A stretch of DNA of 64,000 nt from Methylovulum miyakonense HT12. Its GTDB lineage: Bacteria > Pseudomonadota > Gammaproteobacteria > Methylococcales > Methylomonadaceae. The position numbers and the translations under genes are program-made. The notes beneath the pieces were generated by a model that did not search any database, had not been told where the DNA came from, and worked only from the letters and a program-made list of their open reading frames with translations. Location of the stretch: contig NZ_KB913025.1 of assembly GCF_000384075.1 (NCBI RefSeq), positions 3,140,045-3,204,044 of the forward strand, written 5' to 3'. Within the stretch, counting starts at the first letter, position 1. The number at the start of each line of letters is the position of its first letter. Shown here piece by piece: positions 27,644-36,108 of this stretch.

Positions 27644-28146
27644 TGATGAAAACCCTGTTTATCGGCGGCGTAAAAAGCGGCAAATCGCGTTTGGCCGAAG
27701 CGTATATCTTGGAGCGTTCGGTTGGCGTCAAGCCCTTTTATTTAGCAACGACGGAATTGTTGGATGCGGAAATGCGCCAGCGTATCGCCGTGCACCAGGA
27801 ACGTCGGCAAACGGCGTTCATCACCTTGGAAGAGCCACTTAACCTGCTGAAAACTTTACAAGCTTGCCAAGGCCCGGTGCTGGTGGAATGCGTGACGATG
27901 TGGCTGAACAACCGGCTTTATCATGGTTTTTCACAAGCGGCGATTTTGCAGGAGTTGGAGGCGGCCTTGCAATTGCCGGGCGATTTCGTGTTTGTCCATA
28001 ACGAAGTGGGTTTAGGCATTATCCCCGATAACCCTTTGGCGCGGCAATTTGCCGACTTGTCGGGCAAGGCCGCGCAGCTGATGGGCGGGCATTGTGACAA
28101 GGTGTTTTTTTGCAGTGCGGGCCTGATGTTGGCGATGAAGCCATAG
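27643..28146 (+). CDS. cobU: Bifunctional adenosylcobinamide kinase / guanylyltransferase
   Basis: The 167-residue protein has the CobU P-loop GGVKSGKSRLAE at the N-terminus, the covalent-GMP region IAVHQERRQ, and the typical VECVTMWLNN and NEVGLGIIPDNPLARQFADLSG motifs. CobU phosphorylates adenosylcobinamide and attaches GMP, making the substrate of CobS. The start overlaps the cobQ stop codon by one base. It is the last gene of this cluster; the next gene faces it. Confidence 0.95.
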   Translation: MMKTLFIGGVKSGKSRLAEAYILERSVGVKPFYLATTELLDAEMRQRIAVHQERRQTAFITLEEPLNLLKTLQACQGPVLVECVTMWLNNRLYHGFSQAAILQELEAALQLPGDFVFVHNEVGLGIIPDNPLARQFADLSGKAAQLMGGHCDKVFFCSAGLMLAMKP

Positions 28147-28156
28147 CCCTTCCGGT

Positions 28157-28801
28157 TTAACGCCCTGGAAAAACCACGCCCGGTGAACCCGCCACCCAAA
28201 CCGGATATTTCCCCATCACGGCATCAAACAACGCCGACGCCAATAGGCTATCCAGCCATTGCTTCAATGCCGGATAGCCGGACGCTTGGAACCACCGCCC
28301 GTCCACTGCCGCAAACTGCCGGACAAACGGGAAAATCGCCGCATCGGCTATGGAAAAATCCTGGCCGCATAAGTGCCCGCCGCATGCCAAGCGGTTTTCC
28401 AGTTCCGCCAAAAACATTTCCCCTTGCTGACGGTAATGGTGCGCCGGATAATCCGGGTAACGGTCTGCGTATTTGTAACGGTCCAAATAATATTTAAAGC
28501 CGCCGTCATTCCTCTGGATGAGCGGCATGGCGTCAGCAGCAGATGCCAGCCAATCCTCAGGGTCATGCTGCGCCAAAGCCCAGAGCATAATATCCAAACT
28601 TTCCTCAACCACTTGCCCGTTTGGCAATTGCAGCACCGGAACGGTTGCCTTAGGCGAAATGGCCAGCAGTTCCTGGGGCTTGCCTTTTAACGCCACTTCG
28701 CGGATTTCGGTGCGGATGCCCGCATAGGCAATGGCGAGCCTCGCCCGCATGGCATAAGGGCAACGGCGGAAGCTATATAAAACGGGGAGGGCGGTGTCCA
28801 T
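28157..28801 (-). CDS. Glutathione S-transferase family protein
   Basis: The protein has about 214 residues. The N-terminal thioredoxin-fold domain starts PVLYSFRRCPYAMRARLAIAYAG, so Cys-Pro-Tyr occupies the active-site position as in glutaredoxin 2- and omega-like GSTs, and KATVPVLQLPNGQVVEESLDIM is the glutathione-binding cis-Pro and ES region. The C-terminal helical domain includes FSIADAAIFPFVRQF. Such enzymes use glutathione in thiol transfer or dehalogenation; the substrate is unknown. The start at 28801 is preferred to one 12 codons earlier because the thioredoxin fold begins directly there. It converges on cobU with 10 bp between them. Confidence 0.85.
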   Translation of the reverse strand: MDTALPVLYSFRRCPYAMRARLAIAYAGIRTEIREVALKGKPQELLAISPKATVPVLQLPNGQVVEESLDIMLWALAQHDPEDWLASAADAMPLIQRNDGGFKYYLDRYKYADRYPDYPAHHYRQQGEMFLAELENRLACGGHLCGQDFSIADAAIFPFVRQFAAVDGRWFQASGYPALKQWLDSLLASALFDAVMGKYPVWVAGSPGVVFPGR

Positions 28802-28920
28802 GTCGTGGGCGGATAATAGGTTGTGAGGTGGATTCATGAAATTGACACATAAACTTCATCGCCATGTCAATTTGATACGGTTAACTAGGGGGTTCCATTA
28901 ACCCACAATGAGGGCGTTTC

Positions 28921-30480
28921 ATGAAAATCAGGAAATCACGCAGTAGTCTGTTGTTTGCTTTACCGTTAATTGTCGCAGGCACTTTGGCCATTGATTCTGC
29001 CGTGTTGGCGGCAAGGCCTCCGGTCATGGAGCAGGGCATCCAATTTGGTGATTTGCAAAATGGCCGGGTCATGGTTTGGAGCCGGTCTAACCGCCCCGCC
29101 CGTATGATGGTTGAATACGCATTGGATGAGCAATTTACCCATGCCAAAACTGTCCGTGGCCCTTATGCGCTCCCCAATACAGATTATACCGCCAAACAAG
29201 AATTGGCCGGATTACCGTTGGGCAAGGATGTGTTTGTCAAAGTCTGGTTTGAAGATTTGACGAACGCCCGCACCAAAAGCGCGCCCGTGGTGGGCCATTT
29301 CCATACCATTGGAAAAAACGACAATGTCCACTTTGTTTGGGGTGGCGATACGGCAGGCCAAGGTTTTGGGATCAACGAAGCGTTCGGCGGCATGAAAATC
29401 TATGAAGCGATGCGCCAAGTGAAACCGCAATTTTTTATCCATAGCGGCGACAACATTTATGCGGATGGAGTGATCCCGGCCAGCAAGACCGTTGAGAACG
29501 GTCAAATCTGGACTAACGTGGTCACGCCTGAAGTGTCAAAAGTCGCCGAAACCCAAGCCGAATTCCGCGGCCGTTACAAATACAACTTATTGGACACCCA
29601 CGTCCGTGCCTTCAATGCCGAAGTGCCACAAATTTGGCAATGGGATGACCATGAAGTGGTCAACAACTGGTCAGACTCAAAAGATTTGAGCGCCGATCCC
29701 CGCTACACCGTAAAAGACGTGCCCTTATTGGTGGCAAGGGCGGCCACTGCATTCCAAGAATTCAGCGCACAACGCCCTAATAACGCCTTAGAGCCTGGCC
29801 GTGTTTACCGCAAAGTGTCTTATGGGCCCTTGTTGGATGTGTTTGTCATTGACATGCGCAGCTACCGTGGCCCCAACACCAATAACCTGCAAACTGAACA
29901 AAGTGCCGAAACGGCATTTTTGGGTGCCGAGCAAGTTAGCTGGTTGGAAAAAGGTTTGAAAGACTCGACTGCGGTATGGAAGGTGATTGCGGCCGATATG
30001 CCAATTGGCCTCAACATCAGCGATGATTTTGTCAATAACCCGCCAAAACTCTGGGAAGCGGTCGCTAACGGCAACGACGGCCCCGCTTTAGGCCGTGAGT
30101 TGGAAATGGCGGATTTGTTGGGCAACATTAAAGCCAACAACATCAAAAATATCGTTTGGTTGACCGCTGACGTCCATTACGCGGCGGCGCATTATTACGA
30201 CCCTGCAAAAGCCCAATCAACAAATTTCAATGGCTTCTGGGAGTTCATCGCCGGCCCGTTGAACGCGGGTTCATTCGGCCCTAACTCGACTGACGCCACC
30301 TTTGGCCCGCAAGTGGTGTTTTATAAAGCCCCACCAACAGGCCAATCTAACTTGTCACCTTATGCAGGCCTGCAATTTTTTGGCGATGTCAACATCGACA
30401 AAACCAGCAAAGCCATGACAGTTGATTTGAAAGACATCAATGGTGATTCTGTGTACAGCAAAACCCTGGTTGCCGAATAA
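28921..30480 (+). CDS. phoD: PhoD-like alkaline phosphatase / phosphodiesterase
   Basis: The 519-residue secreted protein has an N-terminal signal peptide (basic KIRKSRSS then a hydrophobic stretch ending AVLAARP). PhoD metal-site motifs occur in order: GGDTAGQG, HSGDNIYADG, WDDHEVVNNW, VIDMRSYRGPN and WLTADVHYAAAHYYDP. PhoD enzymes use iron and calcium to release phosphate from phosphomonoesters and diesters outside the cytoplasm. There is a beta-sandwich N-terminal domain (about 35-135). No Pho box was recognised upstream. The gene seems monocistronic. Confidence 0.9.
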   Translation: MKIRKSRSSLLFALPLIVAGTLAIDSAVLAARPPVMEQGIQFGDLQNGRVMVWSRSNRPARMMVEYALDEQFTHAKTVRGPYALPNTDYTAKQELAGLPLGKDVFVKVWFEDLTNARTKSAPVVGHFHTIGKNDNVHFVWGGDTAGQGFGINEAFGGMKIYEAMRQVKPQFFIHSGDNIYADGVIPASKTVENGQIWTNVVTPEVSKVAETQAEFRGRYKYNLLDTHVRAFNAEVPQIWQWDDHEVVNNWSDSKDLSADPRYTVKDVPLLVARAATAFQEFSAQRPNNALEPGRVYRKVSYGPLLDVFVIDMRSYRGPNTNNLQTEQSAETAFLGAEQVSWLEKGLKDSTAVWKVIAADMPIGLNISDDFVNNPPKLWEAVANGNDGPALGRELEMADLLGNIKANNIKNIVWLTADVHYAAAHYYDPAKAQSTNFNGFWEFIAGPLNAGSFGPNSTDATFGPQVVFYKAPPTGQSNLSPYAGLQFFGDVNIDKTSKAMTVDLKDINGDSVYSKTLVAE

Positions 30481-30608
30481 TTAGGCTTTGACCACTACGG
30501 ACAGAAAACTTTACCGTAGTTCTCACATTGTCGGCTTACTGACCGCTTAATGCGGTTTAGTAGGCCGCGCTTCAAATCCCTCAAAAGTTGGTGAATAGCA
30601 ACTCCAAG
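30481..30608. other. Intergenic region after phoD with two weak hairpins
   Basis: An inverted repeat ACTACGG / CCGTAGT (30494-30520) and a second TACTGACCGC / GCGGTTTAGTA (30537-30562) may help end phoD transcription, but neither has a T run. No gene was found. Confidence 0.4.
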
Positions 30609-30636
30609 TTGCTTTATTGCCACAAACACCTATAAT
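30609..30636 (+). promoter_or_regulatory. Promoter of the btuB transcript
   Basis: TTGCTT (30609-30614) and a perfect TATAAT (30631-30636) are separated by 16 bp. The predicted start near 30643 would put the whole cobalamin riboswitch at the 5' end of the transcript, which supports the call. Confidence 0.65.
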
Positions 30637-30644
30637 TACCGCTT

Positions 30645-30830
30645 GCTTTCAGGTTCCAGTGGACAAATGTCCGCTGGTTAAACGGGAAGTCGGTGAGGCC
30701 ACCCCAAATCCGACGCTGCCCCCGCAACGGTAAACCAGTAAAAGCTTGTCGTAATGCCACTGTGCTTAGCATGGGAAGGTGACAAGCCAGGCCATAAGCC
30801 ACTGGTAAGCCCGGAGACCGGCCTAAAAGC
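30645..30830 (+). promoter_or_regulatory. Cobalamin riboswitch
   Basis: The conserved elements occur in the correct order: TTCCAGTGG, AAACGGGAAGTCGGTG (30680-30696), AATCCGACGCTGCCCCCGCA followed by ACGGTAA (B12 box region, about 30707-30733), then GGGAAGG and GCCCGGAGACCGGCC. Class I-like B12 riboswitches bind adenosylcobalamin and lower expression of the downstream gene, here btuB. A hairpin region (CAGCGGCGGGCTG near 30841) follows before the btuB start. Confidence 0.95.
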
Positions 30831-31005
30831 ACTTCGGCACAGCGGCGGGCTGTCTACGAAATTAGGCTTTGTTGCGCTGGTTTACATGGGTCTTCTTTTG
30901 TGGTCGTTTTCGCGCTGTGATTTTATTTTCACGATGCGCGGGCGGCGCACGACTGCATGGATGCAGGAGGTAGAGCAATGCAGGAGCAATTGCCGAGAGG
31001 ACATC

Positions 31006-32856
31006 ATGCAAAAAATTATAGCCACATCCTTATCAGTTCTTGTCATCCCTTTCTCCAACGTCCATGCCAGACAGCCAGTTGATTTACCGGGTGTCATTGT
31101 CACGGCAACCCGGACTGAAACCCTCAAAAACGAGCTCGCGGCAGGCGCGACGGTTTATACCCGTCAAGACATTGACCGCTTGCAAGTCAAAACCCTGCCG
31201 GATTTGTTCAAAGGCACCTTAGGCCTAGATATTGCCCAGAGTGGCGGTTACGGGCAAACCACTGACTTGTTCTTGCGCGGCACCAATCCAGGCCATGTGC
31301 TGGTGTTGATTGACGGCATTAGGGTCGGTTCTGCGACGGTTGGCACGACGCCTTATGAATTGCTCCCCATTGACCAAATCGAGCGCGTGGAAATTATCCG
31401 TGGGCCGCTATCGAGTTTGTACGGTTCGGAAGCGATAGGCGGGGTCATCCAGATTTTTACCCGCAAAGGCAACCCTGATGATGACAAGCCGCATGTCTCG
31501 CTGCAAGCGGGCGGCGGATCTTATGACACGGCGCACACGGCGGGCACGGTGAGCGGCAAGCTAGGGGCAAACTGGTATAACTTGGGGGTGTCACACATTG
31601 ATTCACAAGGTTTTAATGCCAAACGCAATAGCGACCCTGACCGTGACGGTTACGAAAACACGGGCATGAATGCGCGGGTCGGGCATCGGTTTGCCAATGA
31701 TGCGGAAATCGAAGCGTTTTTTATGCGCTCGCAAGGCACAAACGAATACGATTCATACCCTGGCTATGGTGATAATTCGGCGTTTGTCAATCAAGTGGTG
31801 GGGCTAACAGGAAAAATGGATGTGTTGGAAAATTGGCATAGCCTCTTGCGCTTAGGACGGAGCTCGGATGATTTGGACACCTTTTTCCCTGATGGAAGCT
31901 TCGAGAACCGTTATGACACGACCCGCTGGAATGCCAGTTGGTTGAACCAAGTGCAGCTAAGCGACGCCCATCAACTGACGGTTGGTGCTGACTATCGTTT
32001 GGATGAGGTTGAAAACAGCGATATAGTCCCCTACATCGCAGGTTTTGATACGTATGCCCGGCATTCCCGTTACGATGCCGGCTTGTTTACGGAATTGCAC
32101 AGCCGCTTGTTTGACCGTCATTTTATTAACGCTTCAGTGCGCGGCGACAAAAATGAAGCGTTTGGTGATTATGCCACTGGCAATATTGGATGGCGTTATA
32201 ATTCCGCCTTCGGTATCAGCCCTTTCGCCAGTTTCGGCAATGCTTTTAAAGCCCCAACGTTTAACGAATTATATTACCCATTTGATGGTTATGGTCACGG
32301 CAACCCGAATCTGAAGCCGGAAGAATCACAATCATTTGAAGTGGGCTTGGCCGGGGGGCAAGGCCGTTGGCAATGGGAATTGCGGGCCTATCATACCGAT
32401 GTCGAGCAATTGATCTCCGGGTGGCCGCCCGTTAATGTCGATAAGGCGCGTATTGAAGGTATCGAAGCGCAAATAACCACAGACCTGTTAGGCTGGCATC
32501 AGAAGCTGAACTTGAATTTGCTGGATCCGGTTGATGTGGCGACGGGTTTGCGTTTGCAACGGCGTAGCGACAAATCCTTGTCTTTTGACGTGTCGCGCTC
32601 TTTTGGTCAGATTGATGTCGGGGCTAATGTGCTGGCTCAAGGCGACCGTCCTGACATTGATTACAACACCTTCCCAAGCTCCCGGGTCAACCTGCATGGC
32701 TTCGTCACGGTGGATTTGCGCACGGCGTGGCATATCAATAAAAGCTGGATGCTGAGCGGCAAGTTGAACAATTTGTTGGATGAGAATTATCAAACGGCGA
32801 ATGGTTACAACACGCCGGACCGAAACTTTTTTGTGTCCGTGCATTATAACCATTAA
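31006..32856 (+). CDS. btuB: TonB-dependent vitamin B12 outer-membrane receptor
   Basis: The protein has about 616 residues with a signal peptide (IIATSLSVLVIPFSNVHA) and a TonB-box-like start LPGVIVTATRTE. The plug domain has VLVLIDGIRVGSATVGT and IERVEIIRGPLSSLYGSEAIGGVIQI. It is followed by a 22-strand-type barrel ending in an aromatic-rich C-terminus (NFFVSVHYNH). BtuB imports cobalamin across the outer membrane using TonB energy. The upstream riboswitch makes B12 as substrate very likely. The start at 31006 is fixed by the signal peptide and a GAGAGGA ribosome binding site; an open frame extending back to 30754 runs through the riboswitch and is not coding. Confidence 0.93.
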   Translation: MQKIIATSLSVLVIPFSNVHARQPVDLPGVIVTATRTETLKNELAAGATVYTRQDIDRLQVKTLPDLFKGTLGLDIAQSGGYGQTTDLFLRGTNPGHVLVLIDGIRVGSATVGTTPYELLPIDQIERVEIIRGPLSSLYGSEAIGGVIQIFTRKGNPDDDKPHVSLQAGGGSYDTAHTAGTVSGKLGANWYNLGVSHIDSQGFNAKRNSDPDRDGYENTGMNARVGHRFANDAEIEAFFMRSQGTNEYDSYPGYGDNSAFVNQVVGLTGKMDVLENWHSLLRLGRSSDDLDTFFPDGSFENRYDTTRWNASWLNQVQLSDAHQLTVGADYRLDEVENSDIVPYIAGFDTYARHSRYDAGLFTELHSRLFDRHFINASVRGDKNEAFGDYATGNIGWRYNSAFGISPFASFGNAFKAPTFNELYYPFDGYGHGNPNLKPEESQSFEVGLAGGQGRWQWELRAYHTDVEQLISGWPPVNVDKARIEGIEAQITTDLLGWHQKLNLNLLDPVDVATGLRLQRRSDKSLSFDVSRSFGQIDVGANVLAQGDRPDIDYNTFPSSRVNLHGFVTVDLRTAWHINKSWMLSGKLNNLLDENYQTANGYNTPDRNFFVSVHYNH

Positions 32857-32941
32857 GCTACACGGTATTGGCGTTGCCCATTGCGGGACCGGACTGTTGA
32901 TGGGCGATGCGATGCCACTTATTTAATTTAGGAGAAACCTT

Positions 32942-33505
32942 ATGAAATTAACCTTGAACACGGCAATTGTCCCTTTACTTGCACTGATGGCGGTTACACG
33001 GGTGCATCATTTCGGCTCGGCTTGGTCGTTGCCGGACGCATCCTTAGCCGTGTTTTTTTTGGCGGGTTTATATGTCAGCAACCGCATGTGGTTGGCGGGT
33101 TTGCTATTGGCGGCAGGGCTGTTGGATTATCTGGCGATCAACCAATTTAATGTCAGCGATTGGTGCATGTCACCCGCTTATGTGTTCTTAATACCCACTT
33201 ATGGCGTGATGTGGTCGGCGGGGCGGTTTTGCCGGACTTTGGCGGCTTCAGGAAAACAGGAGTGGGCGGTGTTTGCAGCTTCGGTAACCTTATCGGCAAT
33301 AGTGGCCTTCGTCATTTCCAACGGCAGTTTTTTCTTGTTTTCTGGGCGTTACGCGGATATGCCAGTGGCCAGTTACAGTTTGGCAATCGCCAAATATTTG
33401 CCCGCTTATGTCGGTTGGGCGGTGGCTTACGCAGTGGCAAGCTTGGCGGCGGTTAAGGCGGCACGGGTTTTGTTGCAGGTTGCGGGCGAGCATAAAACGG
33501 TTTAA
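32942..33505 (+). CDS. BtuM-like integral membrane protein, candidate cobalamin transporter
   Basis: The 187-residue protein has about six predicted transmembrane segments and a conserved-looking Cys75 in NVSDWCMSPAYVFLIPTYG. This agrees with BtuM, a solitary ECF S-component-like protein of proteobacteria that moves vitamin B12 across the inner membrane and coordinates cobalt through a Cys in a similar position. The place directly after a riboswitch-controlled btuB supports it. Recognition is from length, topology, Cys and context. The gap to btuB is 85 bp, with a good AGGAGA ribosome binding site. A strong terminator follows. Confidence 0.7.
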   Translation: MKLTLNTAIVPLLALMAVTRVHHFGSAWSLPDASLAVFFLAGLYVSNRMWLAGLLLAAGLLDYLAINQFNVSDWCMSPAYVFLIPTYGVMWSAGRFCRTLAASGKQEWAVFAASVTLSAIVAFVISNGSFFLFSGRYADMPVASYSLAIAKYLPAYVGWAVAYAVASLAAVKAARVLLQVAGEHKTV

Positions 33506-33514
33506 TAGCGGCAT

Positions 33515-33554
33515 AAACCCCGGCAGGTTTGTGAAACCTGCCGGGGTTGTTTTT
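33515..33554. terminator. Strong intrinsic terminator between btuM-like and RTX genes
   Basis: A perfect 15-bp stem (AACCCCGGCAGGTTT / AAACCTGCCGGGGTT, loop GTG) is followed by GTTTTT on the plus strand. It also abuts the stop codon of the opposing RTX gene and may serve both. Confidence 0.9.
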
Positions 33555-35937
33555 AGGCAATGAACCCGTAGTCCGTCAAAGCGGTGGCGGCGGTATTGCC
33601 AATGAGTGCAATCTGGCTAAGCTCACCCGCCGATACTTGCGCATCGGTGTTAGTGGCGGAAAATAAAAACAATCCTGTCGCAGCCCCATTATCGACAACA
33701 AACAAAACTGTTTGCCCCAAAGCGTAGCTTGAGTTTGCCGAACCGATGGCAAGGGCGGCGCTGGTCGTGGTGATGGCGCCAGCAACGTTTTGTTGCATGA
33801 TCACCAGCTCCGCATTATTGGCGAAACCGCCTGAACCAAACCCCCTAACCGTCCCGCCTTCAACCAGCGTATCGCCATCGCCGATACGGATTCCTAATTG
33901 GCTAAACTGTAGCTTATCGGCATTTGTGGCAAAATCAGCCACGGTGTCGGAACCGATTTTGCTGTTAAAGACAAAAGTGTCTGCGCCGCCACCTCCGGTC
34001 AACCTATCCCCGCCCGCATTACCGTTCAGCACATTGTTATTGCCATTGCCTAGCAAGGTGTCGTTAAAGGCACCGCCCGTCAGGTTTTCAAAATTCAGCA
34101 AGGTATCTATGCCTGCCCCTAAGGTGTTTTGCGCACTATTGTTGCCAAGGTTAACGGTGACCGCCGCTGAAGCGTTAAAGTAGGAAACGGTGTCCACACC
34201 ATCAAAACCATTCAGCGTATTGTTGGCTGCATTCCCGGCGATGGTATTGTTAAGCGCATTGCCATTGCCGTTTAGCGGGCCCGTCCCCAAAAGGTTTAGG
34301 TTTTCCAGATTGGGGCTTAAGGTATAGCTAAAGGCGCTGTTGACCGTGTCTATGCCTGAGCGGTCACTAATCCGGTCCCCAAAATTGTCGACGAAATACG
34401 TGTCGTTGCCTTCGCGGCCATTCATAATATCGGCTCCGCCCGAACCGTCCAGCACATTCGCCTGGGCATTGCCGACCAAGGTGTCGTTCGCAAATTTGCT
34501 GCCGGTGATATTTTCGATATTAATGAGGGTGTCGCCAAAGGCATCGCCACCGGATATGGTGTTGTTCCATAGGCTGATGGTCACGGCGGAGGTTGAATCA
34601 ATATAGCTGGCCGTATCGGAACCGCTGCCGCCGTCCAGTTTGTCATTGCCGCTGCCGCCCGTCAGGGTGTCATCCCCACTGCCACCCAGCAGGGTGTCAT
34701 TATCGCCGCCACCCAACAATTTGTCGTTGCCTGCGCCCCCATAGAGGTAGTCCCTGTCGCTCCCGGCCGGATTGCTGCTGTCGCTGCCAAATAATTGGTC
34801 ATCGCCTTGTTCGCCGAAGAGGCGGTCATTGCCCAGGCCGCCAGACAATTTGTCATTGCCCAAGCCCCCAAAAAGATCATCGTCTTGCCCCCCGCCGGCG
34901 ATGATGTTGTTGGTGTTTGCCGACGCAAAAAGGATATTGCTGGCGGCCAGGCTACCTGGAAGGATACCGTTGAGAAACACCCCGGACCTGGCGCCATAGG
35001 TGTTGTAAATGAGCACTATGTTGTAGTCCGTGGTGATGCTGCTTAGGGTTTTGATGGTGTCAAAATCGCTGATGCCCAGTGCGGACACATCCAGTTTGTC
35101 CTGGAAGAGGTCGAAATCCAAAATGCTGTCGTCTTGGGTGCTGTTTTCAGGCGCTATGACAAACGTGTCGCTTCCCGTGCCGCCCGTCATAAAATCCGGC
35201 CCCGCGCCGCCGTCCAGGCGGTCATTGCCGTCACCACCAAACAACTGGTCCCCTTCCGATGTTCCGGGGCGGCCACCGCCACCAAACAATAAATCATTGC
35301 CGCCGCCACCATACAAGAGGTCGGAGCCATCATTGACCCCGTTGACGGCCCCGGCGGAATTGCCGTACAAAATATCATCGCCGCCTTCCCCAAACAGGCG
35401 GTCATCGCCCAGCCCCCCCATCACCTTGTCGTTACCTAGGCCTCCAAAAAGATAATCAATCAAATCCCCGCCGGTTTTAGTGTCATTGCTGACGAGGCTG
35501 GAAAATATAAAATCGCTGGCGATCAGGTCGTCTTGGTTGACGCCCAGCAGGGCGGTTGTCAACCAGACACCGTTGCGGTATATGCCGAAGCCACTGTTGC
35601 CGGCGCCGGCATTGCCTAAGATAGATTGGATGGAAGCGAAATCGGCAATCCCTACCTTGGTCAAGTCAATACGGTCAACACCCAATTCAAAATCATTGAT
35701 CTGGTTACTGCTATCCGTGGCTTCGAGGTTGATCATGAACGTGTCCTGGCCTTTTCCCCCCACATAGTTGTCATTGCCATTACCCCCTTCTAGCCTATCG
35801 TTGCCGTCACCCCCATCAAGGTAATCATTGCCATCATTGCCGAACAATATATCGTTGCCGCCTAAGCCAAAAATTTGATCGTCTGCAACCGTGCCATTCA
35901 AGGTTTCGCCTGCAGCCGTGCCTGTCATATTTGCCAT
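33553..35937 (-). CDS. Large RTX (hemolysin-type calcium-binding repeat) secreted protein
   Basis: The 794-residue protein is almost wholly GGxGxDxLx-type nonapeptide repeats (for example [17 protein letters not shown] and [17 protein letters not shown]), which wind into calcium-binding beta-rolls. At least three blocks of repeats are each followed by a conserved cap such as [10 protein letters not shown] plus [18 protein letters not shown]. No Sec signal peptide is visible, as expected for type I secretion, whose signal would be at the C-terminus (ending [10 protein letters not shown]). No protease, lipase or adhesin domain is seen, so the activity is unknown; a surface or matrix role is possible. 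No HlyB/HlyD/TolC genes are in the window. Confidence 0.88.
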   Translation of the reverse strand: MANMTGTAAGETLNGTVADDQIFGLGGNDILFGNDGNDYLDGGDGNDRLEGGNGNDNYVGGKGQDTFMINLEATDSSNQINDFELGVDRIDLTKVGIADFASIQSILGNAGAGNSGFGIYRNGVWLTTALLGVNQDDLIASDFIFSSLVSNDTKTGGDLIDYLFGGLGNDKVMGGLGDDRLFGEGGDDILYGNSAGAVNGVNDGSDLLYGGGGNDLLFGGGGRPGTSEGDQLFGGDGNDRLDGGAGPDFMTGGTGSDTFVIAPENSTQDDSILDFDLFQDKLDVSALGISDFDTIKTLSSITTDYNIVLIYNTYGARSGVFLNGILPGSLAASNILFASANTNNIIAGGGQDDDLFGGLGNDKLSGGLGNDRLFGEQGDDQLFGSDSSNPAGSDRDYLYGGAGNDKLLGGGDNDTLLGGSGDDTLTGGSGNDKLDGGSGSDTASYIDSTSAVTISLWNNTISGGDAFGDTLINIENITGSKFANDTLVGNAQANVLDGSGGADIMNGREGNDTYFVDNFGDRISDRSGIDTVNSAFSYTLSPNLENLNLLGTGPLNGNGNALNNTIAGNAANNTLNGFDGVDTVSYFNASAAVTVNLGNNSAQNTLGAGIDTLLNFENLTGGAFNDTLLGNGNNNVLNGNAGGDRLTGGGGADTFVFNSKIGSDTVADFATNADKLQFSQLGIRIGDGDTLVEGGTVRGFGSGGFANNAELVIMQQNVAGAITTTSAALAIGSANSSYALGQTVLFVVDNGAATGLFLFSATNTDAQVSAGELSQIALIGNTAATALTDYGFIA

Positions 35938-36108
35938 TACTGTATGCCTTTATAAAGTAGTTGTTGGGGGGAAAAGCGCTATAAAAATAAGTGGCCGGAT
36001 TGCCATCGCGCCAAGAGCGGATCCTAAATTTAATAGACAGAAACTTTTTGCTTAACTTGGTAAAATGCAAAGGAAAACCTTCATATCAACTGTTAAAACG
36101 AGTGAATC

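Noticed and set aside
30754-31005. Longer in-frame start for btuB
   Set aside because: The extension translates the cobalamin riboswitch and lacks a signal peptide; the start at 31006 has both a ribosome binding site and a signal peptide.
33700-35900. Regularly spaced DNA repeats that could suggest a CRISPR array or minisatellite
   Set aside because: They are codons of RTX nonapeptides within one long reading frame.
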